NCBI GenBank assembly: GCA_964473645.1
Contig: CAYYPW010000007.1
Location: forward strand, 62,001 to 126,000
Origin: HdN1 sp964473645
GTDB lineage: Bacteria > Pseudomonadota > Gammaproteobacteria > Pseudomonadales > Ketobacteraceae
Direction of reading: 5' to 3'
Length of the DNA stretch: 64,000 bases
Below are positions 39,007 to 48,288 of this stretch, one piece after another. The stretch's first letter is position 1. Every line of letters begins with the position of its first letter. The notes beneath the pieces were generated by a model, which was not told the origin of the DNA, did not search any database, and saw nothing but the letters and a program-made list of their open reading frames with translations. The translations under genes were made by a program, and so were the position numbers.

Positions 39007-40638
39007 ATGACACATATGAAGCAGTCGCACCTGTTGCTATCCGCCCTGCTCGCAGCAGGCTTTTCTTTAAGCGCCACCAGCCATGCCAACAACCTGCAGG
39101 AAACCTTCAAGCTTGCCCAACAGCATGATGCGCAGTGGGCAGCGAAGAAATCGAAATTCCTGTCGGAAAAAGAAAAGGTGGAGCAAGCCAAGGGGTTACT
39201 GAGGCCCAGTGCGTCGTTAGGGGCATCGTGGTCGCAGATTAAATCCGATGCGCCATCGGGGGAGATTGATCAAGCATCAGGTTATGATTGCGGCGCTGGC
39301 TTTACCGCGCTTGGGAATCTTCCCAACGAGCCCATTACTGGGAATGACGTAGTGCTTTTAGGGCGTTGCGGCGATTTTGTCACCGAGATCACGAACGCCC
39401 TCGCCGTTGAACCGCAAACCTACAACCGCATGAATTACACCCTGCAAGCCAAGCAACCCCTTTTTCGGCTTGATTATTGGTATCAGCACACCTCAGCCGT
39501 TTCTTATTTAAGTGCAGGCCAGGCGGATCTCGCAGCGTCCCAGCAAGACCTAATGCTGCGCACTGCCGAAGCCTATTTCAACGTGCTCAAAACCCAAGAA
39601 GATTTGCGTCTTGCCCGCTCGGAGGAAAAAACCCTGGGCACAGCTCTCTCTGAACTGAAAAATCGCTACAAAGTGGGCTTGTTGCGTGATACCGACGTGT
39701 TTGAAACGCAGGCGAGTTATGACATTGCGAAAGCAGCCGTGATCGTTGCCGAAGCAGAACATGACAATGCCAAACAGATGCTGGTCATGATGACCGGCGA
39801 ACAAGATGCCCTGGTCACTCCGCTACCCAAGAACATCCCCATTGACCCGCCCAAACCGTTGGCTCTGGCAGAGTGGGAGGAATTTTCACGACGCAATAAC
39901 CTGACTCTGCTGGCATCTCGATTTGCAGTGACGGCCCGCAAGCAAGAGGTATATGCAAGACGCTCCGGCCATGCCCCAACAGTAGATCTGGGGGCGCAGT
40001 ATTCACAGGATTCATTCTCTGGTGACCGCGATACCGAGAGCGATACCACCACTGTCGGCATCTCCATCAACATACCTCTGTTTGCCGGTGGCATTACCAG
40101 CTCACAAGAAAAACAGGCACGTTATGGTTTGCAAGAAGCCGAAGAAAACTCGGAACTCGCCTTGCGTAACGCCCTGCGTGAGACACGCCAATATCACACC
40201 AAAGTCAATGCGGACGTCGCAGCGGTGGAAGCCCGCGCCATGGCTGTACGCTCCTCAGCCAGCGCCTATCGCTCCATGAAGCTTGGTTACGATAACGGCC
40301 TGCGTACGCTAACCGATGTGCTCGGCTCACAGCGCAAGCTTTACCAGGCGCGCAAAGATTATGCGACATCGAAATATCTCTACATCATTGACACGCTGAG
40401 ACTGAAAAAAGCGGCCGGCGTGCTGGCGGTGGATGATCTCGAAGTATTAAACAGTTGGCTGGACACGTCAGGATCGCAATCAAACGAAACAGAAGAACTC
40501 GGCGGTCTTACCATGGACGAAATTGACGGCATCAAACTGAAAGCCGAAACGAAAGTATTCGGTGCAGAAGCGAAAAAATCGTCACACAAGAGCCTCTACG
40601 ACGCCTTCAAAGCGTGGAAAGAAGAAAAGAAAGATTAG
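39007..40638 (+). CDS. tolC: TolC-family outer-membrane channel protein
   Basis: 543 residues if started at the ATG at 39007. An in-frame ATG at 39016 is equally possible, and an upstream ATG at 38944 would put a non-signal extension before the signal peptide. The N-terminus MKQSHLLLSALLAAGFSLSATSHA is a clear Sec signal peptide. The mature part has the two-repeat architecture of TolC/OEP proteins, with long helical stretches (RTAEAYFNVLKTQEDLRLARSEE; LTDVLGSQRKLYQARKDYA) that build the periplasmic tunnel. It has an inserted Cys-containing loop (YDCG...GRCGD) and a charged C-terminal extension of about 80 residues. TolC proteins are the outer-membrane exit of tripartite efflux and type I secretion systems. 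The divergent position beside the lipopeptide locus suggests, without proving, a role in its export. Confidence 0.9.
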   Translation: MTHMKQSHLLLSALLAAGFSLSATSHANNLQETFKLAQQHDAQWAAKKSKFLSEKEKVEQAKGLLRPSASLGASWSQIKSDAPSGEIDQASGYDCGAGFTALGNLPNEPITGNDVVLLGRCGDFVTEITNALAVEPQTYNRMNYTLQAKQPLFRLDYWYQHTSAVSYLSAGQADLAASQQDLMLRTAEAYFNVLKTQEDLRLARSEEKTLGTALSELKNRYKVGLLRDTDVFETQASYDIAKAAVIVAEAEHDNAKQMLVMMTGEQDALVTPLPKNIPIDPPKPLALAEWEEFSRRNNLTLLASRFAVTARKQEVYARRSGHAPTVDLGAQYSQDSFSGDRDTESDTTTVGISINIPLFAGGITSSQEKQARYGLQEAEENSELALRNALRETRQYHTKVNADVAAVEARAMAVRSSASAYRSMKLGYDNGLRTLTDVLGSQRKLYQARKDYATSKYLYIIDTLRLKKAAGVLAVDDLEVLNSWLDTSGSQSNETEELGGLTMDEIDGIKLKAETKVFGAEAKKSSHKSLYDAFKAWKEEKKD

Positions 40639-40662
40639 ACCCTGCTTTGCCCGAAACCCACC

Positions 40663-40689
40663 AAAAGCAGCGGAATTCCGCTGCTTTTT
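40663..40689 (+). terminator. Rho-independent terminator after the TolC-type gene
   Basis: Perfect stem AAAAGCAGCGG / CCGCTGCTTTT with an AATT loop, ending in a run of T, 25 bases after the TolC-type stop codon. The A-rich left flank makes it potentially bidirectional. Confidence 0.85.
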
Positions 40690-40784
40690 GCTTTCTACGT
40701 CGCCGATATCGACACTTCTCCTGATACAGGGGAACGGTTACATAATCAGTACAAAACTTAGCTGTGCATAGCCCGTTTAGGCTA

Positions 40785-40812
40785 TTGAATGTACGAGGTG
40801 TTTGCGTAGAAT
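40785..40812 (+). promoter_or_regulatory. Candidate sigma-70 promoter for the FadL-type gene
   Basis: TTGAAT (40785-40790), 16 bases, TAGAAT (40807-40812). It lies about 240 bases upstream of the FadL-type start, giving a long leader. It is consistent with the consensus but untested. Confidence 0.35.
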
Positions 40813-41049
40813 GACGCGAACCAACCGGTTTCATGAGGGATCTATCACAAAACCGGCCTAAAACAACCTAGCGCTAGCCTGTTTACAAGAATAGAAAAAA
40901 CGTACAATACCGGATCGCTCGTTGCAGTCATTATAAAACGGCCGTCATAACAAGACGAACAGGCACGGGCGTATCACTGAACTTACAAAAAATAGAAGGG
41001 GGGCCAGGCCAGGAGGGCGCTTTGCCAAGTATGGCTTGGGTCAAGTGGA

Positions 41050-42807
41050 ATGAAAGAGACGAGAAAGTACCGTCTGGGTTTTAAAACGTACCGTCACGGT
41101 TTTACAGTTAAACCGATCCCGTTCTTTATTGGTGTTCTGGGTGCGTCACTGGCGGCAAGTGCTGCGAACGCCCAGATCACTCACAACATCACGCTTGGCA
41201 ACCCCAAAGCGCTTGGACTTGCTAACGCCGTTACTGCGGACCCACCAGGCGTTGACTCGATTCACTTCAACCCGGCCGGGTTGGCCAAAATTAAAGGTCG
41301 TGAACGCCAATTCAAGTTTCTTGTGGCGCATATGACGCTGGAAGGTGAATTTGGTCGACAAGAAGCCGATGATCTCGCAAGTGCATATAACGAATTTCAA
41401 GACGCCGCAGATGCTCAGGACGGTGTTTGGGATTCTACGGAAAGAGACCCTTGCTTTGCCGATGTAGGTGATGCAGCTGCGAATCCAGACCAGGCGCACT
41501 GCTTTCAGTACGACCCGATACAAAACACCTCCACTTCCACTTCAGATGCGACGCTGATTCTACCGACAACCGGGGTAAAGAGCGTTCCGATATTGGCCGT
41601 TCCCTTTGGTGGTATCGCCGTTGAAGATCCTGACTACGGCTGGACATTTGCGACTGCCTTCTATTCACCTCAAGCGGTGGGTTATGAGCGCGATGAGAAT
41701 GACCCTGCTGCATTTCAGGGCTACAAAGTGGCGACGGCACGTTTGACTTATTTCTCGCCCTCCGTCGGTTTGCAAATCAATGACGAATTATCAGTAGGTG
41801 CCAGCGTTGGTTTCTCGTGGCAGGGCTTTGGCGTGCACACCAAGTTTCGCGCACCAGAACAAACACTGCAGTTTGTGTCTGGCACCGTGAATAACCTTGA
41901 TGAGAACTTGCAGGAACTGCTTGGGCTTCATCTGATTGGCCCCTACCAGAACGTAGGCAACCTTGAACTTGAACTGGAAGATCCACTCTCGCTGAGTTTC
42001 AACCTTGGCCTATTGTGGGAACCCCAGGAATGGGTATCGTTCGGCTTCGTGTATCAGAGCGAAAGCACCTCCGATCTTGAAGGAAGCTACAAGATGACGA
42101 ACTCCGACGAATTCGTAGCGACCACTACGGGGCTCAAAGAAAGCGGTCTGCTGAGTGCGCTTCTGGGGGCACTAGGTGGTAACTCTACCATCAACGCGCA
42201 AAAGGTCGAGAAAGGCGACGTCGAGATGGAGTACAAAATACCGCAATCGTTCGCAATCGGTTCTTCGGTCAAAGTCTTCCCTAACCTCAAGCTTAACGTC
42301 GACCTCAAATGGATCGACTACAGCGTATGGGATTCGCTGGATTTCAAATTCGACAAACAAGTCGACTTTTTGAATGTCGCGTCAGTCATCGAAACCATTG
42401 CTGGTGAAAATGATTCTGACCCCGACATGTTGCGCATGCCACGTGGCTATAAAGATGCCTGGAGCGTCGCCATCGGGACCGAGTTCCAATACGACGACAA
42501 CACGGTGCTGCGTTTTGGCTATGAGCCAAGAACAAGTGCGGTTCCGGATGACAAAGTTGACTTCCTCTTGCCGATTGCCGAAGCAGATTTGTTTGCAGTG
42601 GGCGGTGGATATCAGCTAGACAAATATAGCCGCGTAGACTTGTCGTTAGGTTATCTGGTCTCTGAATTCGATGCGCCGGTTGGCAAATCCACTAACGCAA
42701 ACGGGTCCAAAGCCGGCGATGTAGTTTACAACCCTTACTCGCGCCTGAGTTTTGAAGGCAAAACCACTGCCGTTTTGATTGCAGCCGCCTACGAGGAAAG
42801 ATTCTAA
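41050..42807 (+). CDS. FadL/OmpP1-family outer-membrane transport protein
   Basis: 585 residues. After a basic N-region (KETRKYRLGFKTYRHG) comes a hydrophobic signal segment ending ASAANAQ. The mature N-terminus (ALGLANAVTADPPGVDSIHFNPAGLAKIKG) has the NPAGLA signature of FadL-type porins, whose N-terminal hatch plugs a 14-strand barrel. The C-terminus ends in Phe (YEERF), as outer-membrane barrels do. FadL proteins move long-chain fatty acids or other hydrophobic molecules across the outer membrane. It is longer than typical FadL (~450 residues), with extra sequence in likely extracellular loops. It may relate to hydrocarbon or fatty-acid uptake and might supply lipid for the FAAL, though the latter is speculation. 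Confidence 0.88.
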   Translation: MKETRKYRLGFKTYRHGFTVKPIPFFIGVLGASLAASAANAQITHNITLGNPKALGLANAVTADPPGVDSIHFNPAGLAKIKGRERQFKFLVAHMTLEGEFGRQEADDLASAYNEFQDAADAQDGVWDSTERDPCFADVGDAAANPDQAHCFQYDPIQNTSTSTSDATLILPTTGVKSVPILAVPFGGIAVEDPDYGWTFATAFYSPQAVGYERDENDPAAFQGYKVATARLTYFSPSVGLQINDELSVGASVGFSWQGFGVHTKFRAPEQTLQFVSGTVNNLDENLQELLGLHLIGPYQNVGNLELELEDPLSLSFNLGLLWEPQEWVSFGFVYQSESTSDLEGSYKMTNSDEFVATTTGLKESGLLSALLGALGGNSTINAQKVEKGDVEMEYKIPQSFAIGSSVKVFPNLKLNVDLKWIDYSVWDSLDFKFDKQVDFLNVASVIETIAGENDSDPDMLRMPRGYKDAWSVAIGTEFQYDDNTVLRFGYEPRTSAVPDDKVDFLLPIAEADLFAVGGGYQLDKYSRVDLSLGYLVSEFDAPVGKSTNANGSKAGDVVYNPYSRLSFEGKTTAVLIAAAYEERF

Positions 42808-43188
42808 ACAATCAACCGCTTGCCGTTAGCGAAAACCGCTAACGGCAACTACACTCTCACCGTTAATCAGTCGTAGTACTCCTGCCGCAGACGCGGGCAG
42901 CGAGATGAAAGGAAGGACGCGACGCCCTTCCCCTACTTTTCTGTTGATACCACTTTTGCGTTTCGGCGTTTCGTCGGAAGGGCTTTGCTGTGCCCGAAAA
43001 AAGGCAGCACATCGTGACCAGCACTATAGGAACAATGCATTAAAAAAACAGTGTGTTAAAAATGCGCATTAAAAAGCGACGAACAAAAAGAAAATCTGCA
43101 TAACGCAGAGACAAATAACAGCTTTTAAAACGCTTTAAAAACAAAAAGTTTCAAAAAAACAAGAGCGAGCGGTAACAAGGGGGTAAAC
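42808..43188 (+). other. Intergenic region between the FadL-type and hydrolase genes
   Basis: 381 bases. It contains a hairpin just after the FadL-type stop and a strongly A-rich stretch (43035-43165) before the hydrolase gene. No supported gene. Confidence 0.6.
42820..42848 (+). terminator. Hairpin after the FadL-type gene
   Basis: 12-bp perfect stem (42820-42831 with 42837-42848; TTGCCGTTAGCG paired to its complement) with a 5-base loop, 13 bases after the stop. There is no T-run, so it is a terminator-like or mRNA-stabilising hairpin rather than a classical terminator. Confidence 0.5.
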
Positions 43189-45030
43189 ATGAAATGGATG
43201 GCTTTGGCTGTCACGGGCGGCTTTTGCCTGGCGTTTGCACACAGTGCAACCCATGCGGCCAATTATATCAGCGATGAGGGGCTTTGGAACTACTACGAAG
43301 ATATTTATGTCCCTAGCCAGCAAGATCCGGAGGACAACAGTAATGCGACGATGATTGATTTACCCGCCAACGTATTTGTACCGGTAGCGACGGAAGCGGG
43401 ACAACAATTTCCCGCCGTTGTTTTTATTAATAGCTGGTCACTCAACGAACAGGAATATGGCCCCGTTGCCAAAGAGCTGGCCAATCGCGGTTACGTCGTA
43501 TTGCGCTACACCACGCGAGGCTTTTGGGGCTCGCCCGAATATATCGACACGGCAGGAAATAAAGATGTTGCAGATGCGTCGAACGCCATCAGTTATTTGA
43601 TCGACAACTACCCGGTGAATCCGGACAAAATTGCGTTGGCGGGCACATCGTATGGCTCTGGGATTTCACTCAATACGGCGCTACAGGATGAAAGGGTGAG
43701 CGCTGTGGTGGCAACCAGCACCTGGGGCAGCTTAAAAGAATCGCTCTGGTCAAATGAAACACCAAAAGACGACTGGATCAAACTGCTGATGAATTCCAGC
43801 GAGCGCCCCATTGGCAATCAAGATCCAGAAATTGCAGAAAACCTGGAGAATCTGCACGGTCATAAAAATGTCCAGGCTACCATTGATTGGGCAATGGAGC
43901 GTTCCCCAATCAGCTACATCGATCTCGCCAACCAGCGAGATAAAAAGCCCGCCATTTATGTCACTAATAATTTGCACGACTATTTATTTCACCCCAATTC
44001 CATCGTGAAATTTTTAAATCGCTATGAAGGCCCTTGGCACATTGATTTTAATTTCGGTGTGCATGGCGCAGGCGAAGCCGAGGGTTTAACAGACGATCCC
44101 AATGAAAGCTATGTGTGGCGCAACGCACTTGCCTGGCTGGATCATCATTTAAAAGGCGTTAATAACTACATCGATCAGGTTGATAAGGTAACGACGCGGG
44201 TGAAATCCACAATCGGAGCGCCTCGGGATAGCTTTGCTACCTTCCCGGTTCATGATGCGATCATTACGTTGTTTGCTGATCCGGTGGTGGGCACACAAGG
44301 CGGCGTGATCAATGACCAAGGCACATTCAACTCGGAATACCCGACATTCGACAGTACCTATGAGCATGTATGGACAGGCGGCATTTCCGGGGCACAAATG
44401 ATGTCCGGCCGCTCCTTTGCCATGGATGCCATCGATCGACAAGGCGCGCTGGTGTACACGTCGCCGGTACTGTCCGAACCCATCCATTTGCGGGGTGCAT
44501 CGATCCTCAAATTCTCGGCGTATGTGCAGCACAACATTCAGTATTTCGGGTATTTGTTGGATCTCGACCCCGCCACAGGGCGCGCCAACTGGATTGGTCA
44601 CGGCCCCTATACGTGGCATCGGGCCGAAGGCGACACTGAAGACCCTGCAGGCCCAATCGACATCAGCATGGAAATGTTCTGGACGGCGCATGACATCGCC
44701 GCCGGGCATCAACTGGTGTTGGTGATCGATGGTGCTGACGGCGAATACTATCAATACGTCGACTCCCCTACCGAGCATCAACTGGTGATCGATAGTGCCC
44801 ACCCCGTATCACTAGAAGTGCCGGTCATTTTTGAGCGTAAGGTGCTCGACACCATCGAGCGTCGTGCCGCTCTTGCCGAGCAAGCCGCGATCAATGCAGA
44901 GAAGGACAATAGCCGTGGTGCCAACGGTGACGGAACGAGCTATGGGCCAGGCGGCGGCGGACTGGACTGGGTACTGCTGATACTCGCCGGTGCATTTTTC
45001 GGCGCGCAAAGACGCTCGTGGCGTCAATAG
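43189..45030 (+). CDS. Secreted CocE/S15-like alpha/beta hydrolase with GlyGly-CTERM tail
   Basis: 613 residues. Signal peptide MKWMALAVTGGFCLAFAHSATHAAN, then an alpha/beta-hydrolase domain with the nucleophile elbow GTSYGSG (Ser154) and a following beta-rich region (about 370-560) like the jelly-roll domain of CocE/X-Pro dipeptidyl-peptidase (S15) enzymes. The extreme C-terminus is a Gly-rich stretch (YGPGGGGLDW), a hydrophobic helix (VLLILAGAFFGA) and a basic end (QRRSWRQ), matching the GlyGly-CTERM sorting signal processed by rhombosortase. The substrate is unknown, either a peptide or an ester. The ATG at 43189 follows AAGGGGG with good spacing. No rhombosortase is visible in the window. 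Confidence 0.85.
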   Translation: MKWMALAVTGGFCLAFAHSATHAANYISDEGLWNYYEDIYVPSQQDPEDNSNATMIDLPANVFVPVATEAGQQFPAVVFINSWSLNEQEYGPVAKELANRGYVVLRYTTRGFWGSPEYIDTAGNKDVADASNAISYLIDNYPVNPDKIALAGTSYGSGISLNTALQDERVSAVVATSTWGSLKESLWSNETPKDDWIKLLMNSSERPIGNQDPEIAENLENLHGHKNVQATIDWAMERSPISYIDLANQRDKKPAIYVTNNLHDYLFHPNSIVKFLNRYEGPWHIDFNFGVHGAGEAEGLTDDPNESYVWRNALAWLDHHLKGVNNYIDQVDKVTTRVKSTIGAPRDSFATFPVHDAIITLFADPVVGTQGGVINDQGTFNSEYPTFDSTYEHVWTGGISGAQMMSGRSFAMDAIDRQGALVYTSPVLSEPIHLRGASILKFSAYVQHNIQYFGYLLDLDPATGRANWIGHGPYTWHRAEGDTEDPAGPIDISMEMFWTAHDIAAGHQLVLVIDGADGEYYQYVDSPTEHQLVIDSAHPVSLEVPVIFERKVLDTIERRAALAEQAAINAEKDNSRGANGDGTSYGPGGGGLDWVLLILAGAFFGAQRRSWRQ

Positions 45031-45057
45031 ACGAGCCGCCCGATTACACAGCCCCAC

Positions 45058-45084
45058 GATAGCGCGCATCGGCTGCGCGCTATC
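45058..45084 (+). terminator. Hairpin after the hydrolase gene
   Basis: Perfect 10-bp stem GATAGCGCGC / GCGCGCTATC with a 7-base loop, 28 bases after the stop; only a short T-run follows. A second AT-only inverted repeat (TTGTTTA / TAAACAA, 45102-45120) lies just downstream. Confidence 0.55.
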
Positions 45085-45312
45085 TTCCCCATCGCCTAAA
45101 CTTGTTTATTTTTTAAACAAATAGGCCTCTTTTGACGGGTGCATTTTCCGCGCTGCCTTCTAGCCTTATCAGTTGGGGTGGTAGGGATATTGCGGTTGTT
45201 GTCCCTTCCAATGCAACACGACGATGGCGCGCAATATTGGCGGGGGAGCCGATTGCGTTCGCTTCAATCCTCTTACTCTTTCACACCGCGTAGTTTTGGG
45301 TAACATTTGCCT

Positions 45313-47421
45313 ATGTTGTCTACGTTGATGCGCGCCATAGGGGCGCTGCTGGTAGTGAGCCTCGTGTCAGGCTGCGGCGGTGGTGGAGGTGGCGGTGGAG
45401 AAAACCTGCCTACTACCAATGAAACGCCGATAACGTCGCCCGGTTCCGGTTCCACACCCGTTGCACCCCGCTATGCCACCGTGTCGGGCACCGCTGCCAA
45501 AGGTATTCTTGGGAATGCCACCATCAGCGCCTACACCGTCAACGACGACGGCACTCGAGGTGCGCTATTAGGTGCCGCAAAAACCGATAGCCAAGGCGCG
45601 TTCTCACTTTCAATTCTTGCGCAGTCATCCCCGGTCTGGGTGGAGCTCACCTCTGGTACCGGCGCGTTTATGGTGTGCGACAGCCTGGAAGGCTGCGGTG
45701 AAGCGTCCAATGATGAGTTCGACAGTAACGATAACAATACAGTGGATTTCGGCGAGCGCATGCCACTTGCCATGGGGTTTGCACTGAGGGCGTTACTGCC
45801 AGACGCCAGCGACGGCACGATTACCGCGACCATTTCTCCCCTCACCCACATAGCGGCCACCTTTGCTGAAAGCTTTCCGCAAGGGATCGACGGGTTGTCG
45901 ATCGCGATGGCAAATTCGCAAGTGGCCAATCTGTTTGCGCTGGATACCGATATTCTGAGCACAACGGTGCCCGATATCAGCTCCCCGGAAGCTTTGGCTA
46001 ATGCGTCTGCGCGCGAGCGCCAATACGCGTTGCTGCTGGGTGCGTTCGCCGCCCTCGCCAAAAATGGGGACTTCGTTGCGTTATTGCAACAAGCCGCCAA
46101 CGAATTTGTAACGCTGCAAGGTCAACTCCCCAATCGTTCAGCCGATGAAGCGACGTTATCCTTATCGCGCTGGGCAGAAAAGGCAATTGCACTGGCTGAA
46201 CATCTGGATCAAGACGAGCTTTCTGCTGCTTTTGCCACGTTGAAAGGCATCGCCGATATTGCCGAGGGCGAGACCACCGAGGCTGCGCCAGACAGTAATA
46301 TTTCGTCCAACGAACTCGACACCGCGAAAGTGCTGATCGCCAATGTACGCGCACTCAAAGGTGCAATTGATATCACCACAACGAGCGAACCGCTGCCAGG
46401 ATTTAGCCCCCTGTTAAATGCTTCCAATGATTTGATCGACGCATCGGCTGCTTTTTCACAATCCAGTCGCCTGGGCGCCTTTGTTGCCGTACCCAAGTTA
46501 GCCCTGGAAGGCGCCTGCAATTCAATATCCAATTATTTTACTGCGTATTTGTGCCGCACCATTGTCGGCACCAAATCGCTGGAAGAGATTTGCGCCATGA
46601 CGCTGTCGAACCTCAGCATCGGCGGAAAAACCCTGTGTGAATACCTGAACGCTTTGCGTTTGCCAGCAGGAAACAGCTTGATTGCCGAACTAGCCTTGAT
46701 GGATGGTGTAGCCAGCCTCGAAGGCACTTATTCCGGCACCCAGGTCAACATGCAAATGTCAAACGGCGTGACGGCCGATAATAATCGCGTCACCATGGCG
46801 TGGTCGGGCGATTTGAATAACGACGTCTATGCACTGCAAATGAGTAACGGCAGTATCAGCTACTTGTTTGATAGTTTGACCACGTTTTCCAGCCTCAGCC
46901 ACCCCCGCAGCATCGACAGCAGCTTTGATGCCTACCTTTCGCTACACAGCGATCAGGTCAGCCGCTTTGAAGGCTCCGCCGAAACCAGCATCGACCTTGC
47001 CGATGAAGACAGCCCCATCACCACGACCGAACTCACCGGCGCCTACACCAACAATGTCGGCCAAACCACCAACATCAACCTGGGCATGTCATTACAATCC
47101 AGTTATGGCGCACACCTGTCTGCCAACTTTGCCCACCCGGAAGATGGCAGCAACGTCACACTGGCCCTCGCCGACTCTGACAGCGGAATAACGGCGCGCA
47201 TGCAGTGGGCAGGCAATACCATCAACATGTCCACCAATATATCGGCGCAGATCCTCACGCTCAATAACGGCGGCCTGGTAGAAATCCAATTGAATTTGCA
47301 AGAAGACGAAGAAACGACAGGCCAGATGACTTATAACGGCAAGCCTTACGGTACGGTGGTTTCACAAGCGGGTGAGTTGGTTATTCAATTACCCAACGGA
47401 CAATCAGCAGTGCTTTTCTAA
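45313..47421 (+). CDS. Large outer-membrane-type lipoprotein of unknown function
   Basis: 702 residues from the ATG at 45313 (a TTG at 45307 is in frame but less likely). Signal peptide with lipobox LVSGC (Cys21), followed by a run of glycines and a Ser/Thr/Pro linker, a common tether design. Residues ~55-120 (ATVSGTAAKGILGNATISAYTV...) look like a small beta-sandwich of the carboxypeptidase-regulatory type. The middle is helical and the last ~250 residues are Asn/Ser/Thr-rich beta-type sequence. I do not recognise the full-length family. It is probably exported to the outer membrane. Rightward gene, convergent with the MaoC-like gene. Confidence 0.85.
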   Translation: MLSTLMRAIGALLVVSLVSGCGGGGGGGGENLPTTNETPITSPGSGSTPVAPRYATVSGTAAKGILGNATISAYTVNDDGTRGALLGAAKTDSQGAFSLSILAQSSPVWVELTSGTGAFMVCDSLEGCGEASNDEFDSNDNNTVDFGERMPLAMGFALRALLPDASDGTITATISPLTHIAATFAESFPQGIDGLSIAMANSQVANLFALDTDILSTTVPDISSPEALANASARERQYALLLGAFAALAKNGDFVALLQQAANEFVTLQGQLPNRSADEATLSLSRWAEKAIALAEHLDQDELSAAFATLKGIADIAEGETTEAAPDSNISSNELDTAKVLIANVRALKGAIDITTTSEPLPGFSPLLNASNDLIDASAAFSQSSRLGAFVAVPKLALEGACNSISNYFTAYLCRTIVGTKSLEEICAMTLSNLSIGGKTLCEYLNALRLPAGNSLIAELALMDGVASLEGTYSGTQVNMQMSNGVTADNNRVTMAWSGDLNNDVYALQMSNGSISYLFDSLTTFSSLSHPRSIDSSFDAYLSLHSDQVSRFEGSAETSIDLADEDSPITTTELTGAYTNNVGQTTNINLGMSLQSSYGAHLSANFAHPEDGSNVTLALADSDSGITARMQWAGNTINMSTNISAQILTLNNGGLVEIQLNLQEDEETTGQMTYNGKPYGTVVSQAGELVIQLPNGQSAVLF

Positions 47422-47747
47422 TTCACGGTATGACTCGTGGATTATGTAATAACCCGATACCAAGAACCTTTAAATATGTGACGCTTTTCTGCTCAGATAT
47501 AGTTAGGAACATTTCATAAATTTAGAGACTCTAAGTTTTACGGCTAGCACAGGTGGTGGTCGGAGTGAGCTTGGGGGATGTTGTTGATGGAACGTCGGCG
47601 CCATGGATGGCGCCGTCGAGCTTACAGGGATGTACTTGCAGCGTTTCCAGCAACAACATCCCCCAAGCTCACATTTACAAACATCTACAATAAGAAAATC
47701 TTCACTACCGATTCAATGAGGGGATGCCAAAACGCCCTAATTAGCAT
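47422..47747. other. Convergent intergenic region carrying a palindromic element
   Basis: 326 bases between the convergent lipoprotein and MaoC-like genes. No gene is seen. The right half is occupied by the palindromic element listed separately; the left part is AT-rich. Confidence 0.7.
47565..47672. repeat. Palindromic intergenic repeat element, copy 1
   Basis: A 108-bp element bounded by a perfect 22-bp inverted repeat (47565-47586 with 47651-47672). Inside is a second perfect palindrome, GGCGCCATGGATGGCGCC (47598-47615), followed by a segment (47607-47639) that recurs, reverse-complemented and with small differences, at 52209-52240. It could form a large cruciform or RNA hairpin and may act as a bidirectional terminator between convergent genes. 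Confidence 0.8.
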
Positions 47748-48209
47748 CTAAACAAAATACATCAACAACCAATCCGAAATCAGCGCAGGCTTACTCTCCC
47801 CTTCGATTTCCACTGAAAATTCCAGCGTAAACAGCCATTGCCCGGGATTTTTCTCGACCGCATCCTTCAACTTCGCCACCCCCCTCACCCGCGAATCCAC
47901 TTTCACTGGCGCTAAAAAGCGGATTTTATCGAAACCATAGTTCATCCCCATCTTCAAACCCGCAGGAATAATCAACTCCTGCATAGTGCTTTGAAAAAAA
48001 GGCAACAACGACAAACTCAAAAACCCATGCGCGATAGTAGTACCAAACGGCGTAGCTTTAGCTTTCGCCGGATCCACATGGATAAATTGATGATCAAGTG
48101 TCGCATCGGCAAACGCATTAATGCGCGCCTGATCAATAGCGAACCATTCGGACGCGCCCATATCCTGACCAATATAGGATTTAATCTGATCCGGAGTGAC
48201 CATTTTCAT
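47748..48209 (-). CDS. MaoC-family (R)-hydratase/dehydratase
   Basis: 153 residues, a single hot-dog-fold domain. The hydratase-2 motif is visible as FADATLDHQFIHVDP...FGTTIAHG, with the likely catalytic Asp39 and His44. Such proteins hydrate enoyl-CoA to (R)-3-hydroxyacyl-CoA or act in related fatty-acid/PHA steps. The ATG at 48209 is preceded by AGAGGG with a 9-base gap. Length fits stand-alone MaoC proteins. Leftward; it may share a transcript with the small gene and the TatD-type gene upstream of it. Confidence 0.88.
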   Translation of the reverse strand: MKMVTPDQIKSYIGQDMGASEWFAIDQARINAFADATLDHQFIHVDPAKAKATPFGTTIAHGFLSLSLLPFFQSTMQELIIPAGLKMGMNYGFDKIRFLAPVKVDSRVRGVAKLKDAVEKNPGQWLFTLEFSVEIEGESKPALISDWLLMYFV

Positions 48210-48288
48210 AGCTTTTGCCCTCTGTAATGAACGGCCGACAAAACGTCAGCCAAATCGAAATGCAATCAAAACTTGTAACGTCAAAACC

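Larger units (their letters stand above)
40639..41049 (+). other. Intergenic region: terminator, candidate promoter and long leader
   Basis: 411 bases without a gene. It holds the terminator of the TolC-type gene at its left, a candidate sigma-70 promoter near 40785-40812, and then a leader of over 200 bases before the FadL-type gene. I saw no convincing short gene or known riboswitch in the leader. Confidence 0.6.

Noticed and set aside
43062..43103. 13-residue very basic mini-frame (MRIKKRRTKRKSA) before the hydrolase gene
   Set aside because: No ribosome-binding site and the region is simply A-rich; chance is more likely than a leader peptide.
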